From Verrucomicrobiota bacterium (GTDB lineage Bacteria; Verrucomicrobiota; Verrucomicrobiia; Limisphaerales; JACRJZ01), in the NCBI GenBank assembly GCA_022711695.1, contig JAKLEJ010000002.1, positions 1 through 24,675 of the forward strand: a stretch of 24,675 nucleotides of DNA. The letters are read 5' to 3'. The position numbers and the translations under genes are program-made. Within the stretch, counting starts at the first letter, position 1. Each line of letters opens with the position of its first letter. The notes beneath the pieces were generated by a model. It searched no databases. It saw only the letters and a list, made by a program, of their open reading frames with translations, and was not told the DNA's origin. This document shows, piece after piece, positions 16,279-23,825 of the stretch.

Positions 16279-17886
16279 TCAGTCCTGATCAGCCTCCCTG
16301 CTCGCAACGCCCGTTGAAGGACTGATTTCAAGGTCATCTTCCACTTTCAGGTCTTTACCAGTCAGTTTAGCGGCTTTATCACGCGCTTCCGCAAAGAAGT
16401 CCGCAAACGTGTCGCGCGCAACCATCATCTTTTTGGAGCAGAAGTCGATCTTGATGACCTCTGCTCTGCCAAGGCTTCGGTATCTCTGATTCCAAAACGC
16501 TAGACTCAAGCACACTTGCTTTTCACCTGTGCCAAGTTTCGCCAATTGCTCCACCGCCGTGTGCTTTAACTGATGCTCTGCGGACGGATCCAACTTCAAT
16601 TCCCACCACTCCATGCCGCTGACGTGGGCCGCAATCGACACCGCTAGATGTCCAGCCTCCGATAGTAACGGTGCCACAATGCCTGCAGCGCGATCCACTG
16701 CGCTGCGGCGAAGTGCAAGAAGCATCCTTCGATACGCCGCAGATGTTTTGCGCAGGAGGGCATTAAACACTTGCGGGCCCTCAGCATCCAAGTAGTTAGC
16801 GGCTGCGACCTTCTGCAGGGAGCGGTTGTAGCTGGCCCACTCCTCGGTGCTCCTCCCAGAGATTACGTCCGGGAGCTGCAAAGCGCTAAAATCAAACAAC
16901 TCCACCTCCCCGGAGAGGGCGCTAAGAATCTCATTAACCGCAATTGCAGACAACAAGTCGGCAATCTGTTGAGGATTGACGAATGAATTCCCGCGCGATG
17001 AAAGCTCTTGAAGAGCGGAACGGTTGATTGTGTTCGCCGGTGTCACAAGTTGGCCATAAACGTTATCTGGAACTCCGACTCCGTATGCCAAATCGACGAG
17101 TTGCTTTATTTGGGGAGCAAATGGTTTTCGAAAATCGTAAACACCTTGACTAATGTCCGATTCCTCCCGACAGATAAAATGTCTGTAAATGCTGTTTCGA
17201 CTGACATAAGTGTCCCGACCTAGCTCGTCCTCGCCTTGGCTGTCTATGGCGAATTTGGCTAATTCTTGCCGTCGCCGTCTGAAGGCAGTGCGTGTTGCGC
17301 CATCCGTTGGAAGATCGAGAGCGTCGTGAGCCGCTGCCCAATTCAAATCTGAAACGCCGGCGAGCAAACGGGCGAAGCCACGGGACAAGTTATAGCGGAT
17401 TTTGTTATCATTCTCAGCGTCATCCCAGCTCATACGGAGGAGCGTTGGTTTCGCGTTGGAGAGAATCTGTTCAGCCCACACTTTGGCCGCTTCCCGGTTG
17501 TGGTCAAAATCAGGCCGGACGACCGGAGAGGTTTCGCTGTAGAGATACGGAACAATTACACCCGTGCTCAGGAGCTTACACAAGGCGTCTCGCGAAAGCG
17601 AATCTGAATAGTCTTGCGTCACCACTGCCGAATTGGCGAAGAACGCCCGATTAACCACGACACGGTTTCCGGACAGGAGAGTGCTGACGTATTCGTGCCG
17701 CGCCATTCGATTGATCTCAGTCACGTGGTCAACGCGGCGGTGCCCCCGCTCTGACATGGCGTTCAAGATTTGAGCAGGCACCCACTGATTGTCCAACGCT
17801 TGGGGATAGAGCGTGATTTGTTCATCGCGGAGATCTGCTGGCTCCGCAGCTTTGAATTCAAGTCCATCATTCGCCTTATCTTCCAT
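16279..17886 (-). CDS. Large protein of unknown function, partner of the Nudix gene
   Basis: I do not recognise the family with certainty. The protein has 535 residues, no signal peptide, no membrane helix and no obvious nucleotide-binding or nuclease motif. It looks mostly helical and soluble. Conserved-looking blocks are 'NRAFFANSAVV' (about 78-88), 'LLSTGVIVPYLYSETSP', 'RYNLSRGFARLL', 'RRRRQELAKFAI' and 'VSGMEWWELKLDPSAEH'. The C-terminal 60 residues are rich in Lys, Asp and Glu. Base composition is clearly lower in GC than the flanking genes, and codon use is more even, which suggests acquisition from elsewhere. With 15 bases to the Nudix gene, and a restriction-modification pair next, its context is that of a defence island. 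It could be a sensor or effector working with the Nudix protein, but that is inference. Confidence 0.75.
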   Translation of the reverse strand: MEDKANDGLEFKAAEPADLRDEQITLYPQALDNQWVPAQILNAMSERGHRRVDHVTEINRMARHEYVSTLLSGNRVVVNRAFFANSAVVTQDYSDSLSRDALCKLLSTGVIVPYLYSETSPVVRPDFDHNREAAKVWAEQILSNAKPTLLRMSWDDAENDNKIRYNLSRGFARLLAGVSDLNWAAAHDALDLPTDGATRTAFRRRRQELAKFAIDSQGEDELGRDTYVSRNSIYRHFICREESDISQGVYDFRKPFAPQIKQLVDLAYGVGVPDNVYGQLVTPANTINRSALQELSSRGNSFVNPQQIADLLSAIAVNEILSALSGEVELFDFSALQLPDVISGRSTEEWASYNRSLQKVAAANYLDAEGPQVFNALLRKTSAAYRRMLLALRRSAVDRAAGIVAPLLSEAGHLAVSIAAHVSGMEWWELKLDPSAEHQLKHTAVEQLAKLGTGEKQVCLSLAFWNQRYRSLGRAEVIKIDFCSKKMMVARDTFADFFAEARDKAAKLTGKDLKVEDDLEISPSTGVASREADQD

Positions 17887-17959
17887 ATAGGTTGTTATCT
17901 TTGTTCAGATTCTTCTTTGCGCTACTGCTCTTCGTGACACGTTCCGAGGCGAGTTTTGC

Positions 17960-18105
17960 GCCTTCGCGCAAACCTCCGCGCCCGCTTCAACGAACTCCTT
18001 CGACTTCTCTTCCATGCCGCGTTTGAGGGCTTCCTCTTCGCTGACGGCTGGTTCGGCGGCGCAATTGCGGACGTCTTCGGCGATCTTCATCGAGCAGAAG
18101 CGCGG
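17960..18105 (-). pseudogene. thiC: 3' remnant of thiC (phosphomethylpyrimidine synthase)
   Basis: About 48 codons read PRFCSMKIAEDVRNCAAEP and on to 'GMEEKSKEFVEAGAEV', closely matching the C-terminus of ThiC, the radical-SAM enzyme that makes the thiamine pyrimidine. The match begins inside the cluster motif CSMCGPKFCSMKI, of which only the last Cys remains; no ThiC sequence lies upstream. Two expected Tyr positions (RxYAAE, AEVY) are Cys, consistent with decay. The frame continues past the match to a stop at 17905. An ATG at 18090 overlaps the stop of the small ORF by four bases, so a 61-residue peptide could in principle be made. Confidence 0.65.
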
Positions 18106-18227
18106 GCTGTTGGTTGCGGGCGCGGGCGGCGGGGAAAAGTCCTGGCAAGGCGGATGAGCTGGCCGACTTTGCGAATCTTTTCCGCAAACGGTTTGTGCGC
18201 GAGTTTTTGACGCATCTCCGGTTTCAT
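18087..18227 (-). CDS. Small protein, partner of the nucleotidyltransferase gene
   Basis: The ORF encodes 46 residues and starts MKPEMRQKLAHKPFAEKIRK. Its ATG overlaps the TGA of the nucleotidyltransferase gene by four bases. A short protein with a 'KPFxEKIRxVxxLxxLA' helix commonly follows nucleotidyltransferases of this sort, as I recall, so the first 30 residues look genuine. The last 15 or so are Arg/Pro-rich and run into the thiC remnant, so the native C-terminus may have been replaced by the rearrangement. It may have no function now that its partner is deleted internally. Confidence 0.5.
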   Translation of the reverse strand: MKPEMRQKLAHKPFAEKIRKVGQLIRLARTFPRRPRPQPTARASAR

Positions 18228-18499
18228 GGCGCTGGCAGCCGCAGTCTATGCCGTTGCAGGAGGTTTTCCAGATACGATTTGTCGAGGTCGGCTTGCTGGA
18301 GGAGTTGTTCGATGCGGGCCTTGTCCTTGGGGACGAAGAAGATGTCCGCGTCATAGGTGACGCACGGTTCGACGTGGTAGATTGCGGCGAGCGCGCCGCC
18401 AAGCGCCCAGTCTTCAATCAGTCCTGCCGCGACCAATGCATTTGCCCCGCGGAGAACATCGGCCAGCGGCAGATTGTCGGATGACGGGTCGTTCGCCAT
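18224..18499 (-). pseudogene. Nucleotidyltransferase gene with apparent in-frame internal deletion
   Basis: The 91-residue product begins like a nucleotidyltransferase-fold protein of the MNT/AbiEii-related group: 'LIEDWALGGALAAIYHVEPCVTYDADIFFVP' has the Gly-Gly turn and the metal-binding D-x-D (DAD). It then jumps to 'KDKARIEQLLQQADLDKSYLENLLQRHRL', which resembles the C-terminal helix pair of the same family, normally preceded by 'GRxKD'. Intact homologues are about 170-190 residues as I recall, so some 80-90 central residues are missing, with the frame kept. The metal site is half present but the rest of the catalytic domain is lost. The gene is coupled by an ATGA overlap to the small partner ORF. 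Confidence 0.6.
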
Positions 18500-18694
18500 G
18501 CGCGATAATTATCAGATCAACGCCTTCGCATCGAGTCTTGGACTTCTTCGCCGGGTTCGCCAGCTTTTTGTTCCGCGCCCGGACGAGTCGAATCGGCGGG
18601 CTCGAGGGCGTGCGGCGCACCGGGCGTTCTCACGGGATGGCGCCCTTCGCCACCCCGCAACCGCCACGTGTGGCAGGCGCTGGCAGCCGCTGCG

Positions 18695-19891
18695 TCAGGC
18701 CAGGGCGGGCAGGGCCTGGGCGACCACTTCGTCGGCGATGGCCAGCGAGGCGGTGGCGGCGGGGCTGGGGGCGTTGAGGACATGCAGGGCTCCCGGCGCG
18801 CGCGCGAAGCAGAAGTCGTTGACCAGCGCGCCGTCGGGCTGCATGGCCTGGGCGCGCACGCCCGCCCCGCCGGGCCTCAGGTCGTCCGCCTGGATTTCGG
18901 GCACGAGTTTCTGAAGGGCTTCGACGAACCGGCGTTTGCTGAGCGATTGGCGGATCTCGGCCAGGCACATGCGCCAGTGCGCCGCGCCGAACCGCCACAG
19001 GCCCGGAAACAGGAGGCTCGCCGCCAGGTCGCGGAGGTTGATGTCGGACCAGGTGTAACCCTCGCGGGACAGGGCCAGGACCGCGTTCGGACCCGCCTCG
19101 ACCCCGCCGCCGATCAGCCGCGTGAAGTGAACGCCCAGGAAGGGGAAGCGCGGATTGGGGGTCGGATAGATGAGGTGCCGGACCAGGCGCTGGCGCCCGG
19201 GGGCGAGCTTGTAGTACTCGCCGCGGAAGGGAACGATCCGGGTGACGGGAGACTGGCCGGCCAGGCGGCTGACCCGGTCGCAGTGAAGGCCGGCGGCATT
19301 GATGATGAACTCGCAGGTTTCCTCGCCCCGGGCGGAGGTCAGCCGCCACTGGCTGCCTCGGCGTTCGATCTGGCGTATGTTCCAGTCGGTGAGCAGCCGG
19401 CAGCCCGCCTGGCGCAGCTCGGCCTCCAGGGCCCGGACCACCGCCGCGTAATCCACGATGCCCTCCTCGGGAACCAGGATGGCCGCAACGCCGCGGGCAT
19501 GGGGTTCGCGCTCCCGCATCTCCTCCGGCCCCAGGAGGCGGAGGCCGCGCAAGCCATTGGCCCTCCCGCGATCGAGGAGGGTCTTTAACTGCGCCGCTTC
19601 CGCCGAATCCGTCGCCACGACCAGCTTGCCGCACTGCTCATGGGGGATGGCGTGGGAGGAGCAGAACGCGAGCATCTGCCGGAGGCCGTCCACCGCCAGG
19701 CGGGCTTTGGCCGAGCCGGGCTTGTAGTACAGGCCGGCGTGGAGCACCCCGCTGTTGTGGGTGCTTTGGTGGCGTCCGAAGCTGTCCTCCTTCTCGAAGA
19801 CCGTCACCGCCGCCCGGGGCAGACGGCTCGTCAATTTAAACGCGGTGGCCAGACCAACCAGGCCGCCGCCGATGATCCCGATGCTCGTCAC
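18695..19891 (-). CDS. lhgO: L-2-hydroxyglutarate oxidase / FAD-dependent oxidoreductase
   Basis: This flavoenzyme probably oxidises L-2-hydroxyglutarate to 2-oxoglutarate and passes electrons to quinone at the membrane. It has 398 residues from a GTG at 19891 that directly precedes the FAD-binding Rossmann motif (SIGIIGGGLVGLATA, 3-17); the frame is open to an ATG at 20071, but those 60 codons are Arg-rich and would be an unusual extension. 'HQSTHNSGVLHAGLYYKPGSAKA' (41-63) is the LhgO/YgaF-type signature. 'GEYYKL', 'YPTPNPRFPFLGVHFTR' and the C-terminal 'LHVLNAPSPAATASLAIADEV' match the family. E. coli LhgO is similar in length. The gene is divergent from the cytochrome operon and its stop lies 195 bases from the island's nucleotidyltransferase gene. 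Confidence 0.85.
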   Translation of the reverse strand: MTSIGIIGGGLVGLATAFKLTSRLPRAAVTVFEKEDSFGRHQSTHNSGVLHAGLYYKPGSAKARLAVDGLRQMLAFCSSHAIPHEQCGKLVVATDSAEAAQLKTLLDRGRANGLRGLRLLGPEEMREREPHARGVAAILVPEEGIVDYAAVVRALEAELRQAGCRLLTDWNIRQIERRGSQWRLTSARGEETCEFIINAAGLHCDRVSRLAGQSPVTRIVPFRGEYYKLAPGRQRLVRHLIYPTPNPRFPFLGVHFTRLIGGGVEAGPNAVLALSREGYTWSDINLRDLAASLLFPGLWRFGAAHWRMCLAEIRQSLSKRRFVEALQKLVPEIQADDLRPGGAGVRAQAMQPDGALVNDFCFARAPGALHVLNAPSPAATASLAIADEVVAQALPALA

Positions 19892-20199
19892 GGGCAGCAG
19901 TTTAACCCGGGCCTCCCTGCAAGTGGAGCGGCAAACGCGAAGATTCACCCGCCCAAATCGCCGCTTGGCCACAAGCTCAAGCCATTTCACCCCTGCGACT
20001 TTGTCACCTGGCGAAGTTTCTCCCACGATGTCCGAAACAGCCGCCAAACTCAGCCAACGTGCGCCACGCAATCCTACAGCCGGGTTGTTCCAGGCCTTTG
20101 TCAGCCGGCCTTCGTCGTTTTTCCCCGATCGATTCCGCCACTATTGAATCCCAGGCGCGACGGCCGCACATGACGGCTCCGCAGGAGCGTCGCCCCTCC
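19892..20199. other. Divergent intergenic region between lhgO and the cytochrome operon
   Basis: This gap of about 308 bases must drive both directions. I see no convincing -35/-10 pair. It ends in a strong palindromic repeat (listed separately). The stretch is open in several frames but without recognisable protein features. Confidence 0.5.
20172..20199. repeat. Palindromic dispersed repeat copy at the operon start
   Basis: GACGGCTCCGCAGGAGCGTC (20172-20191) folds into a near-perfect hairpin around GCA, and is followed by GCCCCTCC. Its reverse complement shares words with the cluster at 13449-13530. It ends right at the ATG chosen for the next gene, so its hairpin could mask or define the translation start. 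Confidence 0.5.
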
Positions 20200-22170
20200 A
20201 TGCGAGGGGGTATTTCCTTGCGGAACGCGGCGGTTTGGGTTCTGGCGGGGGCGCTGGCGTGGCTGCCGGCGCGGTGTCCTGGGGCGGGCTTCACCCTGGA
20301 CGCCCCTTTGGTGGTGACAGAGATGGCCGTCGAGCCCCAGGCGCCGCCGGCGGGCTGGACCTCGAACGGGCTTCTCCGGGCGGACGGGTTCGAGGGCGCC
20401 CGGCTGGTGTTGGTCTCCACGCAGCGGCAGAGCCGGTTATTGTCCCAGGGGTTTGTGTCGGCGTGCGACCCAAACGTTTCCTTCGACGGCCTGCGGCTGG
20501 TGTTTGCGGGCAAGAAGGACCCCGGCTCGCGCTGGCGCATCTGGGAGATGGGCATCGACGGTGAGAACGTTAAGGCGATCAGCCCGGAAAACCAGGACGC
20601 CCGGCAGCCGATTCACGCCTGCACGCTGTTCACGCTGGAGTCGCCTGAGCCGTGGTTCACCATCGTCTATTCGGCCCGCGAGGGGGCGGAGCTGGGGCCG
20701 CCGGGCGGGCCGAAGGCGAACCTCTACAGCATCAAGCTGAACGGCAGAGAGCTGCGGCGGCTGACGTTCAACCCGTGGCACAACAGCGATCCGTTCCAGA
20801 TGTGGGACGGCCGCGTGATCTACGCCGGAGAACGCCAGGCGCTGGAGCCGGGCGGCGCCCCGGGCCGCGTGGGGTTGCACGCGATCCATGTCGAGGGGGC
20901 CGACATGGAATTCTACGGCGGCGGCCAGGGGGGGCGCATCCAGCACATGCCGTGCGCCACAGAGCGCGGCCAGGTGGTGTTTGTCGAAGCGGCAGCGGGG
21001 CGCTGGGACGGCGCGGGGCAACTGGCCGGCGTGCACGAAAGCCGGCCTCACCTCACCTATCGGCGGTTGACCGACGATCCTGCCTGGGTGTATCTCCATC
21101 CCTCGCCGTGGAAGGACAGCCTGCTGCTGGTGGCGCGCCGCCCCGCCAAGGGAGCGGGCGTCTGGGAAGCGGGCGTATTCGACACTGAGACCCGCCGGTT
21201 CGAAACGGTGTTCGCCAGTCCGGGCCGCCATGTCGCGCAAGCGGTCAGCGTCAGACCCAGACCGCGGCCGGACGGCCATTCCACTGTGGTGGACCCCAAG
21301 TACGACACGGGGATTTTCTACGGATTGAATTGTTACGACGCGGACGCGGCCCTGGGGCCTCATCTGCGGACGGGGATGGTCAAGCGCGTCCGGTTCATTG
21401 AAGGTATCCTTCCATCCGCCGGCGGCGCCCCCTCGAAGGCGGGTTCGGAGACATTGGCTACGGCGCGGCGCCTGGTGGGCGAAGCGCCGGTTGAGGCGGA
21501 CGGCTCGTTCAATGTGGAGACGCCGGCCGACACGCCGCTGCTGGTTCAGACGCTCGACGAGCGGGGTCTGGCGCTGGCCACCTGCGGTTGGGTCTGGGTC
21601 AAGCCCAGGGAGAAACGGGGTTGCATCGGTTGCCACGAAGACCCCGAGCGCATTCCCGAGAACGAATACGTGCTGGCGCTGCGGCGGCCCTCCAACCGGC
21701 TGGCGCTGCCGCCGGACCAGCGGCGGACCGTGACCTTTCGCGACGACATCGCGCCCCTCCTCAAGGAACATTGCGCCACGGCCGATTGCCACGGCGGCCC
21801 GGACACGCCCCTTGCGATGCCGCTGACGGCAGCGCCGCCCTCCGAGGAGAGCCTGCGCCGGACCTACCAGGCGCTGCTGGCGCCCCGCGACGGCTCGAAC
21901 CCGGAGGAAGGCAAATACGTGGATGCCGGCCGGGCCCGCACCAGTTGGCTGATCTGGCAGGTGTTCGGGGCCGACACCTCCCGACCCTGGGACCGCAAAC
22001 CGGGAACGGCGGCCTCCGCGGCGCGCAAAACGACGCCGATGCCTCCGGCCGGCAAGGGCAAGCCGCTTCGGGCGGAGGATCTGCGCACCCTGGCGCAATG
22101 GATCGACCTGGGAGCGCCCTACGACTTTCCTCAAGGCTCCGGCAAGCCCAAGCTCGCGCAAAACCCATGA
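20200..22170 (+). CDS. Exported propeller-like protein with two c-type heme motifs (HZS-alpha-like)
   Basis: The protein has about 656 residues. The ATG at 20200 gives a hydrophobic export signal (AAVWVLAGALAWLPA, about 10-24); ATG at 20170, or TTG at 20218, are alternatives. Residues 70-400 contain TolB/PD40-like blades: 'DPNVSFDGLRLVFAGKKD..WRIWEMGIDG', 'RRLTFNPWHNSDPFQMWDGRVIYAGER'. This is the pattern of hydrazine-synthase-alpha-like proteins common in PVC bacteria. CIGCH at 475-479 is a canonical heme c site. C525-x4-C530-H531 ('HCATADCHGG') is a CX4CH site like those of some multiheme cytochromes. The C-terminus 'LRTLAQWIDLGAPYD' is typical of planctomycete-type cytochrome c domains. 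The stop overlaps the ATG of the next gene. Hydrazine synthesis itself is not implied. Confidence 0.8.
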   Translation: MRGGISLRNAAVWVLAGALAWLPARCPGAGFTLDAPLVVTEMAVEPQAPPAGWTSNGLLRADGFEGARLVLVSTQRQSRLLSQGFVSACDPNVSFDGLRLVFAGKKDPGSRWRIWEMGIDGENVKAISPENQDARQPIHACTLFTLESPEPWFTIVYSAREGAELGPPGGPKANLYSIKLNGRELRRLTFNPWHNSDPFQMWDGRVIYAGERQALEPGGAPGRVGLHAIHVEGADMEFYGGGQGGRIQHMPCATERGQVVFVEAAAGRWDGAGQLAGVHESRPHLTYRRLTDDPAWVYLHPSPWKDSLLLVARRPAKGAGVWEAGVFDTETRRFETVFASPGRHVAQAVSVRPRPRPDGHSTVVDPKYDTGIFYGLNCYDADAALGPHLRTGMVKRVRFIEGILPSAGGAPSKAGSETLATARRLVGEAPVEADGSFNVETPADTPLLVQTLDERGLALATCGWVWVKPREKRGCIGCHEDPERIPENEYVLALRRPSNRLALPPDQRRTVTFRDDIAPLLKEHCATADCHGGPDTPLAMPLTAAPPSEESLRRTYQALLAPRDGSNPEEGKYVDAGRARTSWLIWQVFGADTSRPWDRKPGTAASAARKTTPMPPAGKGKPLRAEDLRTLAQWIDLGAPYDFPQGSGKPKLAQNP

Positions 22171-23825
22171 AATTCAGACTCGAATGGCTCCTGGCTTTCG
22201 CCCCCGCGGCCCTCTTGACGGCGCCGGCCCTGGCCGCGCAGCCGCCCTCGAGTTCATGGCCCAGGTTCGAGGACGTCACCGCCGCGGCTGGCATCGGCTT
22301 CAAGCACCACCTCGGCGATCTCGAGATGAGCAACATCGCCGAGGCCACCGGGCCCGGCGGGCTTTTCTTCGACTACGATAACGACGGATTCCAGGACATC
22401 TACCTGGTCAACGGCCGGTGGCATCCGGACATCAGCGACAATCGCGGGCGGACGCTCAAGGGCAAGCTCAAGAACGCACTCTACCACAATAACGGAAATG
22501 GGACCTTCACCGATGTGACGGACAAGGCGGGCGTGGGAGCGCATGAAGACAGCTACGGCATGGCTGCGTCGTGCGCCGATTACGACAACGACGGCGACCT
22601 AGATCTTTACGTGTGCAACTACGGCCGCAGCATTCTCTACCGCAACAACGGCAACGGCACGTTCACCGACGTGACCGAGAAGGCGGGCCTGGCCAGCCCG
22701 GGGTGGGCGCTGGCGGCGCCGTGGTTCGACTACAACGGCGACGGCTTGCTGGACGTGTTCGTCGTCCACTACCTGGAATACGACAAGGGCGCCTTCCAGC
22801 GCACCGGGGCCTACTACAAGGCCGACAACTTTCCCGGGCCCCTGTCCTACCCCGGCCAGCCGGACCAACTCTACCGCAACAACGGCGACGGCACGTTCAC
22901 CGACGTGACGAAGGAAACCGGTCTGTGGGAGCCGACCGGCCGCGGGATGGGCGCGGTGGCGTGCGACCTGGATGGCGACGGCGACATCGACATTTACGTG
23001 ACCAACGACGCCATGCCGAACAACCTTTGGATCAATGACGGCCGCGGCCATTTCAAGGACATGGCCGTCGAAACCGGGACCGCCTTCGGCGAAGGCGGCC
23101 AGGGGGTGTCGTCGATGGGTCCGTTCGTGGCGGACGTGGACCGGGACGGCCGCCTGGACATTCTCGTGCCGGACATGGGCTACAGCTCGCTCATGCTCCA
23201 GGTCCGCCGCTGTTTCTTCAGCGACGTCACCGCGCAATCGGGGGTGGCGCTGCTGTGCGGGCAGTACACCGGCTGGGGCGGTTTGCTGAACGACTACGAC
23301 AACGACGGCTACGCGGACCTGTTCATCGCCAACGGCGACCCGCATCATCTTTACGTGGAGGAGGCCACCCTGGCCCGATACGACGGCAACGGCCGGTTCA
23401 TCGACATGGCCCGCGAGTCCGGCGAGTTCTTCCAAACCAAGCACGTGGGGCGGGGGGCGGCCTTCGCGGATTTCGACAACGACGGCGACCTCGACATCCT
23501 GCTGATGGCGTTGAACGAGACGCCCCATCTGCTGCGCAACGATGGCGGCAACCGGCAGAACTGGCTCAAGGTCGAGCCGGTGCGAACGGACACCGGCCTG
23601 ACGGCCATCGGGGCCACCGTCACGGTCAGGGCCGGCGGCCTTTCGCAGGTGCAGCCGGTCATCGCGGTGAATGGCTATCTGACCAGCAGCGACCCCCGGC
23701 CGCACTTCGGCCTGGGCAAGGCCGGCGCGGCCGAATCGGTCGAGATCCTCTGGCCCGACGGCAAGAAGCAGACGCTGGCCAATGTGAAGGCCAACCAAAT
23801 TCTCAAGGTGAAGCAAGCGAAATGA
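22167..23825 (+). CDS. CRTAC1-family exported protein: FG-GAP/VCBS propeller with ASPIC/UnbV domain
   Basis: The protein has 552 residues with a signal peptide (1-24, cleavage near ALAA). Seven calcium-binding DxDxDGxxD loops are visible: DYDNDGFQD, DYDNDGDLD, DYNGDGLLD, DLDGDGDID, DVDRDGRLD, DYDNDGYAD and DFDNDGDLD. That is the number needed to close a seven-bladed integrin-like propeller. Between them recur 'LYRNNGNGTFTDVTEKAG'-type strands. The last 90 residues ('NWLKVEPVRTDTGLTAIGATVTVRAGG' to 'VEILWPDGKKQTLANVKANQILKV') form an ASPIC/UnbV domain. The start at 22167 overlaps the preceding stop by four bases and the stop overlaps the next ATG, so the three genes are translationally coupled. 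It probably acts outside the cytoplasm as a scaffold or binding partner for the cytochromes. Confidence 0.9.
   Translation: MKFRLEWLLAFAPAALLTAPALAAQPPSSSWPRFEDVTAAAGIGFKHHLGDLEMSNIAEATGPGGLFFDYDNDGFQDIYLVNGRWHPDISDNRGRTLKGKLKNALYHNNGNGTFTDVTDKAGVGAHEDSYGMAASCADYDNDGDLDLYVCNYGRSILYRNNGNGTFTDVTEKAGLASPGWALAAPWFDYNGDGLLDVFVVHYLEYDKGAFQRTGAYYKADNFPGPLSYPGQPDQLYRNNGDGTFTDVTKETGLWEPTGRGMGAVACDLDGDGDIDIYVTNDAMPNNLWINDGRGHFKDMAVETGTAFGEGGQGVSSMGPFVADVDRDGRLDILVPDMGYSSLMLQVRRCFFSDVTAQSGVALLCGQYTGWGGLLNDYDNDGYADLFIANGDPHHLYVEEATLARYDGNGRFIDMARESGEFFQTKHVGRGAAFADFDNDGDLDILLMALNETPHLLRNDGGNRQNWLKVEPVRTDTGLTAIGATVTVRAGGLSQVQPVIAVNGYLTSSDPRPHFGLGKAGAAESVEILWPDGKKQTLANVKANQILKVKQAK

Noticed and set aside
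17905..18417. A single 170-residue protein covering the thiC stub and the region before it
   Set aside because: Only the last third resembles a protein family (ThiC). The first part is the wrong frame of the nucleotidyltransferase and small partner ORF.
19892..20071. ATG at 20071 as start of the L-2-hydroxyglutarate oxidase
   Set aside because: The 60 extra residues are Arg-rich and unlike the family. The GTG at 19891 sits directly before the FAD motif.
20200..22170. Hydrazine synthase itself, implying anammox metabolism
   Set aside because: Only the propeller pattern resembles the alpha subunit; the beta and gamma subunits and other anammox genes are absent, and such domains are common in PVC bacteria.
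22599..23816. Minus-strand open frame of 405 codons opposite the CRTAC1 gene
   Set aside because: Val/Ala/His-rich periodic sequence is the complement of the repeated DxDxDG codons, not an independent protein.
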